Counted from the stretch's first letter, positions 1 to 8,461 are shown. The stretch is DNA of 32,408 nucleotides from Treponema zioleckii (GCF_014737315.1 NZ_JPUF01000045.1:1-32408), one strand, 5' to 3'. Notes: generated from the letters alone by a model not told the origin. Numbers and translations: made by a program.

Positions 1-32
1 GAACTGACCCTATTTTGAATCAGTCTTTTTAG

Positions 33-105
33 TGGAGACGACCGGACTTGAACCGGCCACCTATTGATTGCGAACCAATTGCTCTACCAGATGAGCTACG
101 TCCCC
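33..105 (-). tRNA. tRNA-Ala, anticodon CGC
   Basis: The reverse complement folds into a complete cloverleaf. The acceptor stem GGGGACG pairs with CGTCTCC and the discriminator is A. The D arm is GCTC/GAGC, the anticodon stem ATTGG/TCAAT, and the loop TTCGCAA has anticodon CGC. The T arm is GCCGG-TTCAAGT-CCGGT. The 3:70 pair is G:U, the classic alanine identity element, which agrees with the CGC anticodon. The 3' CCA is not encoded. Confidence 0.95.
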
Positions 106-125
106 GAATGAGGTATATAATATTT

Positions 126-161
126 AACCGCACGGAAAAAAGCAAGTGTTTCCATGCGGTT
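126..161 (-). terminator. Hairpin between acyl-CoA synthetase gene and tRNA
   Basis: An inverted repeat, AACCGCA-C-GGAAA against TTTCC-A-TGCGGTT, forms a 12-pair stem with one mismatch just after the stop codon of the acyl-CoA synthetase gene. The following minus-strand bases (TTAAATATTATA) are AT-rich but not a clean T tract, so termination is plausible rather than certain. Confidence 0.5.
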
Positions 162-171
162 TGTAAAAAGG

Positions 172-2082
172 CTATTTAAAAAGAGCTTTTATTTCTTTTG
201 CGTACAGTTCGTTTACTTTGAAACGTTTTACTTCAAGCTTTGGAGACATCTCAACGCCAACTTCGAAGGGTTTTGCAAGCAAAGTGAATTTGTTGATTCG
301 TTCGTACATCTTGAATCCGTTCTTCGCATTGATTCTTGTGGCAATCTCCGTGTCGATAAGACGGTAAATTTCGCCGCTCTTAATCATATCTTCGTACTTC
401 GTATACGGAAGGTCGTTTTCTTTTACCCACGCTTCGATTTCGGACTTCTCAGGAACGACCAGAGCCGCAAGATAACGCTGATCCTGACCGAGAACAACCG
501 CAGTCTGAATGAATCTTGATTCCTGCATTTTCATCTCGATTGGAGCAGGTTCTACGTTTTCGCCGCCAGTCTGAACGATTGTGTCCTTGATTCGGCCGCG
601 AAGACAAATTTCGTTGTTCACCGTAAGAATTGCAATGTCGCCCGTATTGAACCAACCGTTGTCGTCGATTGCTTTTGCGGTGAGCTCAGGCTGCTTGTAG
701 TAGCCCTTCATTACCGTACCGCCCTTAACCTCAAGAACGCCCTTTTTGCAGCGTCCAATATCCTTTCCTGTGTTCGGGTCTACGACGCGGGCCGAAATTC
801 CGCGCACTGGCGAGCCGACGTTTCCAAAAATCGGTCTTTTGATTGGTCTTACGGAAATAATCGGTGCAGTCTCTGTAAGTCCGTATCCCTCAACGAGTTT
901 TACGCCGATTGCCCAGAAGAATTTGTCTACGGCCGGAGGAAGCGCCCCCCCGCCAGCAACTGCAGAGCGGAAGTTATTTCCGAGCATCGCACGGATTTTT
1001 CTGAAGATGATGGCTCCGCCCAAAAGCTTTATCGGATAGCAGACCAACCACGGAATCACGAACGCTGGCCACTGAAGCCATCTCATGTCGTAGCCGAATC
1101 TTGAAGTTCTTCCGAAAAGAACTCTGTCCAGTTTTGAATGGAACAAAGCGATGTTCGTAAAGAATTTAAAGAGTCTGTTGACGATTCCGCCGGTTTTTCT
1201 CATCTGGCGGAAAATTCCATCGTAAATCGCCTCAAAAACTCGCGGAACGGCAGGAAGAACCTGCGGATTTAAAGTTTTCAAGTCCGCGAGAAGAATCGGA
1301 GCGACAGGCTTTGAGTAGCAGAGAGTCGCACCCTGACTCATTACGACGTACTCAACCGCGCGCTCAAATGCGTGCCAAATCGGAAGAACCAACAAGCCGC
1401 GGTCTCCAGGGTACATAAAGATTCGCTCGTCAACTTCGTCAAGCTGGGTGATAAAATTTCCGTGGCTCAGCATAACGCCTTTTGGCTGTCCTGTTGTGCC
1501 CGAAGTAAAGATGATTGTTGCCAAATCATCCCATTTTCCGATTTCCATTTCGTCCTGAACTTTATTCGGATTTTCTGAATTGAATTTTTTTCCTGATTCA
1601 ACAACATTCTTGAAAGAAAGAAGTTCAACTCCCGCATTTTTTGCGGCGGCAAAATCTTTTTCAGTCGGTTCCTCAAAACAAATTAGGCGTTCCACGAGCG
1701 GAAGCTTGTCTTTTATTCCGAGCAATTTGCTGATTTGTGCGGAATTTTCAACGATTACGAGTTTGCACTCCGAGAATGAGATAATGTACTCAATGTCGCC
1801 GATTGTCGCGTCGCATCCGCGAGGAACGTCAATCGCCCCGATTGTAAGCAAGCCCAAATCCGCGTGCTGCCATTCCTTTCGGTTGTCGGAAATAAGCCCG
1901 ATGTGTTCACCGCGCTGAACTCCGAGCGCCAAAAGTCCGCCCGCGAATGCCATTGCGGTTTCGTAAGCTTCTTTATAAGTGGTTGGCTCAAAATGCCCGT
2001 CATTGAATCTTGACATTTGGAATGCCAAATCCGGATATTGCTTGACCATTTTTCTAAAAAGTCTTGGAATTGTCGTTTCCAT
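172..2082 (-). CDS. Long-chain acyl-CoA synthetase (AMP-forming)
   Basis: This 636-residue AMP-binding enzyme should activate long-chain fatty acids to acyl-CoA through an acyl-adenylate, at the inner face of the membrane. The P-loop-like A3 motif TSGTTGQPKG lies near residues 194-202. It is followed by the acyl-AMP motif GYGLTETAP, the WFNTGDIA motif and a hinge region ending KDTIVQTGGENVEP. The length and the insert around residues 260-330 fit the long-chain (FadD/ACSL-like) branch rather than acetyl-CoA synthetase. The start at 2082 is chosen because AGGAG lies six to seven bases upstream of that ATG. An upstream in-frame ATG at 2109 has no ribosome binding site. The gene stands alone, between a tRNA and a divergent ychJ-like gene. 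Spirochaetes depend on host fatty acids, so a role in scavenging is likely, but the exact substrate cannot be read from the sequence. Confidence 0.9.
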   Translation of the reverse strand: METTIPRLFRKMVKQYPDLAFQMSRFNDGHFEPTTYKEAYETAMAFAGGLLALGVQRGEHIGLISDNRKEWQHADLGLLTIGAIDVPRGCDATIGDIEYIISFSECKLVIVENSAQISKLLGIKDKLPLVERLICFEEPTEKDFAAAKNAGVELLSFKNVVESGKKFNSENPNKVQDEMEIGKWDDLATIIFTSGTTGQPKGVMLSHGNFITQLDEVDERIFMYPGDRGLLVLPIWHAFERAVEYVVMSQGATLCYSKPVAPILLADLKTLNPQVLPAVPRVFEAIYDGIFRQMRKTGGIVNRLFKFFTNIALFHSKLDRVLFGRTSRFGYDMRWLQWPAFVIPWLVCYPIKLLGGAIIFRKIRAMLGNNFRSAVAGGGALPPAVDKFFWAIGVKLVEGYGLTETAPIISVRPIKRPIFGNVGSPVRGISARVVDPNTGKDIGRCKKGVLEVKGGTVMKGYYKQPELTAKAIDDNGWFNTGDIAILTVNNEICLRGRIKDTIVQTGGENVEPAPIEMKMQESRFIQTAVVLGQDQRYLAALVVPEKSEIEAWVKENDLPYTKYEDMIKSGEIYRLIDTEIATRINAKNGFKMYERINKFTLLAKPFEVGVEMSPKLEVKRFKVNELYAKEIKALFK

Positions 2083-2111
2083 AAAAACTCCTGTGTGATA
2101 TTTGGGCATCT

Positions 2112-2140
2112 CTAAAAAATCGAAATTTGGATATTTTTAG
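2112..2140. repeat. AT-rich CTAAAAA...TTTTTAG palindrome
   Basis: CTAAAAAAT / AAATTT / ATTTTTAG form an imperfect palindrome 30 bases upstream of the acyl-CoA synthetase start. Nearly the same palindrome occurs at 7491-7518, in another divergent promoter region, so this is a small dispersed family. Between here and 2452 I see only a TGCTGA...TCAGCA palindrome (2173-2191) and AT-rich DNA, with no gene. Confidence 0.5.
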
Positions 2141-2172
2141 CTCTTCCCATTTTCAAAAGTCCTTAACCCTCA

Positions 2173-2191
2173 TGCTGAATCGGTCTCAGCA
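2173..2191. repeat. TGCTGA...TCAGCA dispersed palindrome
   Basis: A 19-base palindrome with six-base arms and the flanking context CA-TGCTGA. Close relatives with a CTTGATT-like loop are at 3197-3215 and 25456-25474. Confidence 0.5.
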
Positions 2192-2451
2192 CCTAAAAAT
2201 CAGACGTAAATCAGCGTTCATGTTCGACCAGTTTATCTCTACAAAATGACAAAAAGTGAGATTTTGTCAGAATAACCAAATTAGTATAAAGATAAAATCA
2301 TTTTATGGAAAGATTAATTAAGGAAGATTTTTGTACTTCTTCAAAATTGGGAATTTTCTCTATTTTTTTGCAACTGTTTTTGACTCGGATTTTTTTAGCA
2401 CGACTCTGTTCAAGATTTTAAAAGATTGTCTTTTCTAAAACTTTTACTTTT

Positions 2452-2460
2452 TGATATAAT
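2452..2460 (+). promoter_or_regulatory. Extended -10 promoter for the YchJ-like gene
   Basis: TGATATAAT is a perfect extended -10 (TGnTATAAT) 39 bases before the ATG at 2500. There is no good -35 at 17 bases, as often seen with extended -10 promoters. A Shine-Dalgarno AAGGA (about 2489-2493) lies between it and the gene. Confidence 0.55.
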
Positions 2461-2499
2461 CGAAAGACAAAAATTCAGATTTTTTTTAAGGATATTATT

Positions 2500-3000
2500 A
2501 TGGCAGAGAAAGATTTGTGCCCTTGTGGCTCTGGAAAAACTTACGCAGAGTGCTGTGAGGGAATCATTAAAGGTTCTGTAAAGGCACCTACAGCTGAGGC
2601 TCTCATGCGTGCACGCTATTCAGCTTACGAGAAACAGGAAATCGACTTTATCATCAATTCTTGCGAGGAAGGCGAGAAAATTGCGGAGATAGACCGAAAA
2701 GCCACAGAGGAATGGTCAAAGACTTCTAAATGGCACGGACTCAAAATCCTCCGCACCGAAAAGGGAACTGAGAAAGACGATGAGGGAATCGTAGAGTTTG
2801 AGGCAACTTACACAGATCGAAAAGGCTTGCGAGATATTCACCACGAAATCGGTTACTTCAAAAAAATCGACGGAAACTGGATGTATTCTGTTGGTCAGGT
2901 AAAACCAATGACCGTTGTTCGCGAAGGCGAAAAAGTAGGAAGAAACGACCCATGCCCATGCGGCAGCGGAAAAAAATATAAGAAATGTTGTGGTCGCTAG
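2500..3000 (+). CDS. YchJ-family SEC-C motif protein
   Basis: This 166-residue protein carries a zinc-binding SEC-C motif at each end: [13 protein letters not shown] at residues 7-19 and [15 protein letters not shown] at about 150-164. Between them is the NTF2-like YchJ core ([10 protein letters not shown] near the start, then FEATY and a GNWMY strand). The family is widespread and its biochemical role is unknown. SEC-C motifs bind zinc and in SecA contact SecB and ribosomes, so a protein-contact role is possible. The gene has an extended -10 promoter and an AAGGA ribosome site. The last codons lie in one arm of a strong hairpin and in the first unit of a downstream tandem repeat, so the C-terminal CCGR is encoded by repeat-related DNA. 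Confidence 0.88.
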   Translation: MAEKDLCPCGSGKTYAECCEGIIKGSVKAPTAEALMRARYSAYEKQEIDFIINSCEEGEKIAEIDRKATEEWSKTSKWHGLKILRTEKGTEKDDEGIVEFEATYTDRKGLRDIHHEIGYFKKIDGNWMYSVGQVKPMTVVREGEKVGRNDPCPCGSGKKYKKCCGR

Positions 3001-3174
3001 ACCAAAACATTTCTTACAATTGTTGCGACCGAGGGGAGCAACTCCCTTGCTGTGGTCGCTAGACAAAACATTTCTTACAATTGTTGCGACCGAGGGGAGC
3101 AACTCCCTTGCTGTGGTCGCTAGACCAAAACATTTCTTACAATTGTTGCGACCAAGGGGAGCAACTTCCTTGCT
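2980..3174. repeat. Three-copy 62-bp tandem repeat overlapping a stop codon
   Basis: Units start at 2990, 3052 and 3113, each with GTGGTCGCTAGAC, then ACATTTCTTACAATTG, TTGCGACC and a GGGGAG...CTCCC stretch. The units are nearly identical; the second lacks one C and the third has two substitutions. Each unit can fold as GCGACC..GGGGAG-CAA-CTCCC..GGTCGC. The first unit also forms a hairpin with the gene end (AAGAAATGTT at 2980 against AACATTTCTT ending near 3015) that encloses the ychJ-like stop codon in its loop. Confidence 0.85.
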
Positions 3175-3196
3175 GTGGACTATAAAATAACTGTCA

Positions 3197-3215
3197 TGCT
3201 GAACTTGGTTCAGCA
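3197..3215. repeat. TGCTGAA-CTTGG-TTCAGCA palindrome
   Basis: A perfect seven-base-arm palindrome, preceded by GTCA and followed by TCTG, the same flanks as the copy at 25456-25474. It is one of several short palindromes of common design in this window. Confidence 0.7.
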
Positions 3216-3250
3216 TCTGTTTTACAGAACTCGCAACAACTTGAATAATG

Positions 3251-3290
3251 AGCCGTAAAATTCGGGAAAACTGAGTTTTACGGCTTTTTA
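3251..3290 (+). terminator. Rho-independent terminator
   Basis: AGCCGTAAAA (3251-3260) pairs perfectly with TTTTACGGCT (3276-3285), followed directly by a run of T. It should end transcription from the YchJ-like gene. The rest of 3296-3400 is AT-rich and featureless. Confidence 0.85.
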
Positions 3291-3408
3291 AATTTTCTAA
3301 AATTAGTTAAAAACTGTTCAGCCTGTTTTAATATTTTATCATCACAAATAACAAGTTATATATTGTGATAAAAAAAACTGTTTTCTATACGAATTTTCTA
3401 AAAAAATT

Positions 3409-3437
3409 TTGCTAAATAAAAAATCTCTGAGTAGAAT
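3409..3437 (+). promoter_or_regulatory. Promoter for the FIST-receptor operon
   Basis: TTGCTA (3409-3414), a 17-base spacer and TAGAAT (3432-3437) match the housekeeping sigma consensus fairly well. They lie 33 bases before the ATG at 3470. Confidence 0.5.
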
Positions 3438-3469
3438 TAAGGCATACTCTTTTCTTGGGAGGAGCGTCT

Positions 3470-4609
3470 ATGGAACAGGAAGTTGTTTCTACTCGTATTG
3501 TGAATCCCCGCGATGCGGCGGAAGATTTGGTCAAGCGGCTAAAAAAGACTTGCTCAGCTTACCAAGCTGTAATTTTTTTGGCGGATATAAATTACGATTT
3601 TGCAGAATTGTCAAAAGCTATAAAAGAAAAATTCCCTGACAGCGAAGTTATTGGAACCTCAACGGCAGGCGAAATAGACAAAAACGGCTTTGCCAACAAT
3701 TCCGTAATCCTTTGCACCATGAGCGATGCCCGCACAAAAGTAAAAGGCGTGCTAATCGAAAATGGAAGCAAGTACCCAATGGCAAGCAAAAACGACATTG
3801 AGAACGCTCTTCGCGGAGCTGGAATTTCGTGCGGGGATCCGTCTTCCCATAAATCTGCATTTGCTCTCACATTCATAAACGGCGTATACAACGCGGAAGA
3901 AACCATCCTAACAACATTTTATTCGATTATAAAAAATGATTTGTTTCCTCTTGCCGGCGGAACCGCAGGTTTTACGGGAAACGAAGCGAAAACCTTCGTG
4001 AGCTACAACGGCAAAGTGACTCAGGACGGGGCTGTAATGCTCTTTGTAAAAACTCCGTGCAAATTCGACATTCGGCAGGAAGATATTTTTAATCCCACAG
4101 GAAAACGCTTTTTTGTGAATGAGGCCGATTCTGCTAACAGAAAAATCTCGCGGCTGAATTCAATGCCTGCAAAAACGGCTTACGCCCAGAGCCTTAATGT
4201 GAGCGAAATCCAGGCCGAAGGAATGACTTTTGAAAATCCTTTTGCGAGAAGTCTGAACGGTTCTTTGCACATCGTGGCCTTGGCAGGCTTTTCCCCGCAA
4301 AAAGAAATCTCTCTTTTTGCCCGCGTTGTTCCTAATTCCACGCTTGAACTCATGCACATCGGAAATCCGATTGAAAAATGCGAGCAGACTTGCCTGGAAA
4401 TAAAATCTGCAATTCCGAATCCAAAATTCGCTATTATGATGACTTGCATAACCCGAACGCTGGCTTTTGAGCGAATGGGGCTAAAAGATAAAATTATCGC
4501 AAAGTACAACGAGACGTTTCCTACGTTTTGTGGTTTTTCTTGCTACGGCGAGCAGATTGGAAGAGTTCATTGCAATCAAACTCTGGTAACGCTTGTAATT
4601 GGAGACTAA
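3470..4609 (+). CDS. FIST-domain sensory protein
   Basis: This 379-residue soluble protein has the FIST layout. The N-terminal half carries AVIFLADINYDF, then a PDSEVIGTSTAGEI motif near residues 60-75 and a LAGGTAGF segment. The C-terminal half (about residue 215 on) ends in the typical FCGFSCYGEQIGR. FIST domains are thought to bind small ligands such as amino acids and pass the signal to partner proteins. There is no signal peptide or membrane segment, so sensing would be cytoplasmic. The start at 3470 has GGGAGGAG seven bases upstream. The next gene, a chemoreceptor-type signalling protein, begins four bases after this stop, which strongly suggests the two proteins form one sensory unit. 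Confidence 0.88.
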   Translation: MEQEVVSTRIVNPRDAAEDLVKRLKKTCSAYQAVIFLADINYDFAELSKAIKEKFPDSEVIGTSTAGEIDKNGFANNSVILCTMSDARTKVKGVLIENGSKYPMASKNDIENALRGAGISCGDPSSHKSAFALTFINGVYNAEETILTTFYSIIKNDLFPLAGGTAGFTGNEAKTFVSYNGKVTQDGAVMLFVKTPCKFDIRQEDIFNPTGKRFFVNEADSANRKISRLNSMPAKTAYAQSLNVSEIQAEGMTFENPFARSLNGSLHIVALAGFSPQKEISLFARVVPNSTLELMHIGNPIEKCEQTCLEIKSAIPNPKFAIMMTCITRTLAFERMGLKDKIIAKYNETFPTFCGFSCYGEQIGRVHCNQTLVTLVIGD

Positions 4610-4612
4610 ATT

Positions 4613-5515
4613 ATGGAAAACAATGAAAATCTGAATCTTGTAAAAGTCGGCTCTGATTTGGTTGACGCGCTTTCGCGTTATCTTGCAAAAGATGCGTTCG
4701 GTGCGGAATTTATGAAGAATTATTTTGCCAGCCAAGAGCGACAGGAACGCGAAACTCAAAAACAGCATGATGATTTGAACAGACTTATTGAAAGTTCAAA
4801 AGCGATGCAGAATGACACGAGCAAAATGGCAGAAAATGCGGGTATGAACAATGAGCGACTCGGAACGATTTCTAGTGCGATTTCCACACTCCGTGACTCT
4901 GTGGCAAAAATTGAGGCTGAACACAAGTTGTACGTTGATAAATTCAAGGATTTGATTGCCGAAGTCAAAAAGATTAATGACCAGATAAATGAAATTCAGA
5001 ATATTTCGGCTCAGACTAATCTTCTTTCGTTCAATGCGTCAATTGAAGCTGCCCGCGCGGGAGCTGCCGGAAAAGGATTCCGTGTAATTGCGAATGAAGT
5101 AAAAAAACTCAGCGGTGACACGACAAAGACTTCCGAACTGATTAAGCACAATGTTGACAATCTTGTGAATTCGATTACAGCCCTTGAAAAATCCACAAAA
5201 GAGAATTCCGAAGCTCTTGAGAAACTTGCGGAAGAGACACAGGGCACGCTCGACCAGTTTGATAGCGTGCGACAGAAAAATTCTGCGAACAATGCAAACG
5301 TCGGAAAAGTGGTTTCATTCATTTCTGATACGGTGAATGGAATTGAGAATGTTGTAACCTGCGTTGATAGGATTTCAAAAATGGCAAAAGAGAATTTTGA
5401 TTTGTTCGGAAGATGTGCCTCCGACAACGAAATGCTTTTTAACGATTTGTATTCGTTCACGTTCGGCTTAAAGTCCGTTTTTGCGGATATGGAAAAACAG
5501 TCCGTGGCGAAGTAA
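4613..5515 (+). CDS. Soluble methyl-accepting chemotaxis-type signalling protein
   Basis: This 300-residue protein lacks membrane segments and any recognisable ligand domain. It is largely coiled coil with the receptor hairpin tip at about residues 130-160: [20 protein letters not shown], then [19 protein letters not shown]. This tip contacts CheA and CheW. The N-terminal 65 residues form a short helical leader. The family's usual glutamate-rich methylation segments are poorly represented because the protein is short. The start lies three bases past the FIST stop, and GGAG for this gene sits inside the end of the FIST gene, so the two are probably translationally coupled. The FIST protein most likely supplies the sensory input for this otherwise domain-less receptor. 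Confidence 0.9.
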   Translation: MENNENLNLVKVGSDLVDALSRYLAKDAFGAEFMKNYFASQERQERETQKQHDDLNRLIESSKAMQNDTSKMAENAGMNNERLGTISSAISTLRDSVAKIEAEHKLYVDKFKDLIAEVKKINDQINEIQNISAQTNLLSFNASIEAARAGAAGKGFRVIANEVKKLSGDTTKTSELIKHNVDNLVNSITALEKSTKENSEALEKLAEETQGTLDQFDSVRQKNSANNANVGKVVSFISDTVNGIENVVTCVDRISKMAKENFDLFGRCASDNEMLFNDLYSFTFGLKSVFADMEKQSVAK

Positions 5516-5546
5516 ACGTTTTCTCTGGGACGGGGCTTTAGGGGTG

Positions 5547-5889
5547 GACACAGATGAACACAGATGAACAGTGATGGGACACAGATAAATTTTGGGGAGA
5601 TGGAAAACTGCGCTTCGACGCTGCTCAGCGACCGTGCCCGCTGTATGCGGTGGTTGAGTAGCGGAGCGTATCGAAACCACAACCAATCGTCCACCGAGAA
5701 CGTTTGTAAAGTGCCTGACTGGACTGAAAGTTAGATGTGTGAGGTGGTGTGCGAAAGTGCAAGTGGACTTTTGATTTTGACACGGATGAACACAGATGAA
5801 CAGGATGGGACACAGATAAGGTGAATGGGAGATGGAAAAACTGTGCTTCGACGTTGCTCAGCGACCGTTGCTCACTGTATGCGGTGGTG
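5547..5889. repeat. Direct pair of ~110-bp repeats (5547-5656, 5779-5889)
   Basis: Both copies run GACAC(A/G)GATGAACACAG, then ATGGGACACAGATAA, a GGGAGATGGAAAA stretch, CTTCGACG, TGCTCAGCGACCG and TGTATGCGGTGGT. The ACAGATGAACAC part also occurs inverted at about 14069, 16079, 18773 and 18942. Between the copies, 5649-5768 has an inverted partner at 14189-14308. No gene is supported in 5516-6121. Confidence 0.75.
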
Positions 5890-5944
5890 CGCGGGCAACA
5901 AGACTGCACTCACAAAGTGATTAACTAGAGCACGAGTTTTCTTG

Positions 5945-6119
5945 GTTGCGAGCGATGCGCGAGCAACAAAAGAGTACTCGCGAAACGTAGTCCTGCTTGC
6001 CGCTACGTTTCGTGGGCACCTGCAAACTGCCCCCACCAAAGCGTGAGTTTTGCTTTAACAAAACTCACGGGAAGCGCATAAGTTGACTTAAACTCTAAAA
6101 AACAACTTGCAGCGCTTCC
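5945..6119 (-). repeat. Mosaic hairpin element, copy A (abuts a stop codon)
   Basis: Read on the minus strand, directly after the stop of the cNMP-binding gene, the modules are: the outer hairpin GGAAGCGC...GCGCTTCC; the CGTGAGTTTTG...CAAAACTCACG hairpin; a CTTTGGTGGGGGCAGTTTGC linker; the arm-swapped hairpin CGAAACGTAG...CTACGTTTCG with CAAGCA in its loop; and GTTGC-TC-GC...GC-TC-GCAAC. It lies between convergent genes. Confidence 0.85.
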
Positions 6120-6121
6120 TT

Positions 6122-7351
6122 TTATTTTATATTTGCTCGTGTTTCTACGATTCGGCGCATTTCTTGAATATCTACAATCATCTGATTTTCTACAATTTCA
6201 AGACGCTTTATTGAAACAAAGTGGTCGATTTGGTTTGTAGTCTCTTCAAGCTGGAGACCTGCCCACTGAGCCACATCTGCAATCGTAAGATTGAATTTCT
6301 TTGTTCTTGAATCTGGATTTGCAGTCGGAGTGATTTCGTCGAACATACAGAAAACGTCTGCAACTCGAACTTGTGGGTCTGTAATCAAAAGAATCTTGAA
6401 TCTTCGTTTCTGGTCAAAAATTCGTTTGCAGAAAGTCTTTAAAAGATTAAGCGCAATCTGAGGATTTCCGGTTACGAGCACCTGGAAGTTTGCCTTGTTG
6501 AATTCGAGGGCATCAACTTTACCGCGTGCAAGACAGGTTGCCGAACGAGGTGAGTTGTCAAGAATCGCCATCTCTCCAAAAAGTTCGCCCGGTTTTAGAA
6601 TGTCGATATTCTTGTTTTTTCCGTTTGCACATTTTGTAAGCTGAACGGTTCCTTTCTGAATCATGTAGAAAGTTTCACCCTTTTCAAATTCCGCAATGAT
6701 TACCTGACCGTCTTTGTAGGTTTTTGAGAATCGTTTGAATGCCGGCAACTCGAACAACTGGGAAGCAAGCCGGCTTTTTTGGTCTTCCGAATAGTAAATT
6801 TCATTTGGTTCTTCTTTTGCAACATGAGCTGCCGCAGTTTTTACCATTTTTTGAAGGTCAGCTTTGTTGCTGTGGTCAGGGTACAATTTTAAGGTTGAAG
6901 ACGCTACATCAAGGCAACTTTGCCACTTGCTGTCATTAAAGAATGACTGAGCGACGGCGTACATTCCGGCATCCTGCGAAATTATGTTATCACGCTTTAG
7001 GATTGATTCAATTTTTTTATGGATTTGGCGCAGCTGGCTCGAAAAAACCTGCAGCATCTTCATCATAACGGTTTTGTTTGTGCTGAAGATATTTTCAAAT
7101 TCTTGCAAAGAAAGTGCTACGCAGACAGAATCTTCAAGAACTGTGATAGTCTCTTCTCGTGGAAAATGACCGACAGCAGAGCGCACTCCAAAAAACTCTC
7201 CAGTTTTTATAATGGCTGTTACGTTCTCGCGGGTTTCAATGTCTTTGGACGATGAATAAATTGTACCTTTTTGAAGAATAAAAACACGGTTGTCTAAATC
7301 GCCTTCAAAGTAAATAATTGAACCTTTTGAATAAGAAATTGCCTTTGGCAT
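6122..7351 (-). CDS. Regulator with two cyclic-nucleotide-binding domains and a winged-helix-like end
   Basis: This 409-residue soluble protein contains two CAP/CRP-type cNMP-binding domains. The first (about residues 8-115) has the fold signature KGSIIYFEGD but a degenerate phosphate cassette (GEFFGVRSAV). The second (about 208-320) has a cassette close to consensus, GELFGEMAILDNSPRSAT, so it is the likelier ligand binder. The last 85 residues (from about KRRFKILLIT) resemble a Crp-type helix-turn-helix, with TIADVAQWAGLQLEETTNQI. This suggests DNA binding, but the match is weak and a protein-protein role is possible. AGGT lies nine to ten bases before the ATG. The gene is monocistronic: its stop meets repeat copy A, and a divergent PHP gene lies upstream. 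Confidence 0.85.
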   Translation of the reverse strand: MPKAISYSKGSIIYFEGDLDNRVFILQKGTIYSSSKDIETRENVTAIIKTGEFFGVRSAVGHFPREETITVLEDSVCVALSLQEFENIFSTNKTVMMKMLQVFSSQLRQIHKKIESILKRDNIISQDAGMYAVAQSFFNDSKWQSCLDVASSTLKLYPDHSNKADLQKMVKTAAAHVAKEEPNEIYYSEDQKSRLASQLFELPAFKRFSKTYKDGQVIIAEFEKGETFYMIQKGTVQLTKCANGKNKNIDILKPGELFGEMAILDNSPRSATCLARGKVDALEFNKANFQVLVTGNPQIALNLLKTFCKRIFDQKRRFKILLITDPQVRVADVFCMFDEITPTANPDSRTKKFNLTIADVAQWAGLQLEETTNQIDHFVSIKRLEIVENQMIVDIQEMRRIVETRANIK

Positions 7352-7387
7352 AGTCGCTTACCTCGAAGTTAAAATAAGTGTACCTCA

Positions 7388-7518
7388 AAAAACTGAAGTT
7401 TTTAGAGTTTTACATAAATTTATCTTTATGATTTTCGGCACTTTTTTTAAATTGGCTGATAAAAACTTATCAACCGAATTTAAGGCACTTCTAAAAATTC
7501 AAAATTTGAGATTTTTAG
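7388..7518. repeat. Cluster of AT-rich palindromes in the divergent cNMP/PHP promoter region
   Basis: Three palindromes lie here: AAAAACT-GA-AGTTTTT (7388-7403), AAATTGGCTGATAA...TTATCAACCGAATTT (7449-7481, one bulge) and CTAAAAAT...ATTTTTAG (7491-7518). The last matches the one at 2112-2140. GGCACTT flanks the middle palindrome on both sides as a direct repeat. They could be operators or a local terminator; nothing here decides between these. Confidence 0.55.
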
Positions 7519-7557
7519 GACCTGGATTTTAAAATGATAACACATAATTTTGATTTA

Positions 7558-7566
7558 TGATATTCT
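7558..7566 (+). promoter_or_regulatory. Extended -10 placed for a leaderless PHP transcript
   Basis: TGATATTCT (TGnTATTCT) ends seven bases before the ATG at 7574. Transcription from it would start at or next to the initiation codon. There is no Shine-Dalgarno for this gene. Confidence 0.4.
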
Positions 7567-7573
7567 TTTGTGC

Positions 7574-8455
7574 ATGATAGATTTACATACCCATTCAAGT
7601 GCTTCTGACGGCATGATGGCTCCGGCTGAGGCCGCTCAGTACGCAATTGACAGAAAACTTGACGTTTGGGCACTCACAGACCATGACACGGTGGACGGAC
7701 TTTATGATGCGGCAAAAGTCTGCTCTCAAAACGAAATAATTTTTGTTCCCGGCATAGAAATTACGATTGCCTGGCCGACGGGGGAATTTCATCTTTTGGG
7801 GCACGGATTGCGTTGTCTTTCGCCTGAGCTTCGGGACGTTATAAAATATCTTACCGAGGAGCGGCATGAACGGAATCAGCAGATTGTGAACAAGATGAAT
7901 GAAGACGGAATTGAAGTGACTCTTTCCGAGATTGAGTCTATGTTTGGTGAAAGTCAGATTGGCCGGCCTCATTTTGCGTCGTTTTTACTGAAAATCGGCA
8001 AGGTAAAGTCGCGGCAGGAGGCGTTTGACCGCTATTTGGGCAGTAACCGCCCGTGGTATATCCGTCATAACGGCGAAGATTTGGACACGGCTGTTGAGGC
8101 AATTAAAAAATCCGGCGGAATTCCTGTTCTCGCGCATCCTATGTCACTTTATCTTTCGTGGGGTAAAATTGAAGATGTTATAAAGAGTGTCCGTGACCGT
8201 GGCGTTATGGGGCTTGAAGCCTGGCATCCTGCGGTGCGAGTGAGCGAGGCTATGCGGCTTGAAGAGCTTGCAAGAAAACTTGACATGTTCGTTACCGCCG
8301 GAAGTGATTTTCATGGCAGGGGAATGCGTGCCGACCGCCATTTGGCACGAACTTGCGGCGACAAAAAAATTGAAAACCGATTTTACTTTGAAGAATTGCT
8401 CCCGCATCTCGGTGACTTTGACTACAGGCAAACTGATTGGATGAAAAGTGATTAA
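7574..8455 (+). CDS. PHP-domain phosphoesterase
   Basis: This 293-residue protein has the full PHP metal site: HxH in MIDLHTHSSASDG at the N-terminus, the LTDHDTVDG motif, PGIEIT, the LLGHGL histidine, VLAHP and a C-terminal GSDFHG. It resembles YciV/TrpH-type enzymes, which hydrolyse 3',5'-nucleoside bisphosphates or short 5'-phosphorylated RNA ends. That substrate is an inference from the family. A TTG at 7550 would add eight residues, but the family begins with MIDLHTHS, so the ATG at 7574 is preferred. No ribosome site precedes it, and a -10-like box ends seven bases upstream, so the mRNA may be leaderless. The stop is followed within 12 bases by a long repeat array. Confidence 0.9.
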   Translation: MIDLHTHSSASDGMMAPAEAAQYAIDRKLDVWALTDHDTVDGLYDAAKVCSQNEIIFVPGIEITIAWPTGEFHLLGHGLRCLSPELRDVIKYLTEERHERNQQIVNKMNEDGIEVTLSEIESMFGESQIGRPHFASFLLKIGKVKSRQEAFDRYLGSNRPWYIRHNGEDLDTAVEAIKKSGGIPVLAHPMSLYLSWGKIEDVIKSVRDRGVMGLEAWHPAVRVSEAMRLEELARKLDMFVTAGSDFHGRGMRADRHLARTCGDKKIENRFYFEELLPHLGDFDYRQTDWMKSD

Positions 8456-8461
8456 AAATGT

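Noticed and set aside
2-32. Hairpin ACTGA...TCAGT followed by CTTTTT as a terminator on the plus strand
   Set aside because: The stem has only five pairs with a long loop, and the gene it would serve is outside the window.
2716-3216. 166-residue reading frame antisense to the ychJ-like gene
   Set aside because: It is the shadow of a clear SEC-C gene extended by the 62-bp tandem repeat.
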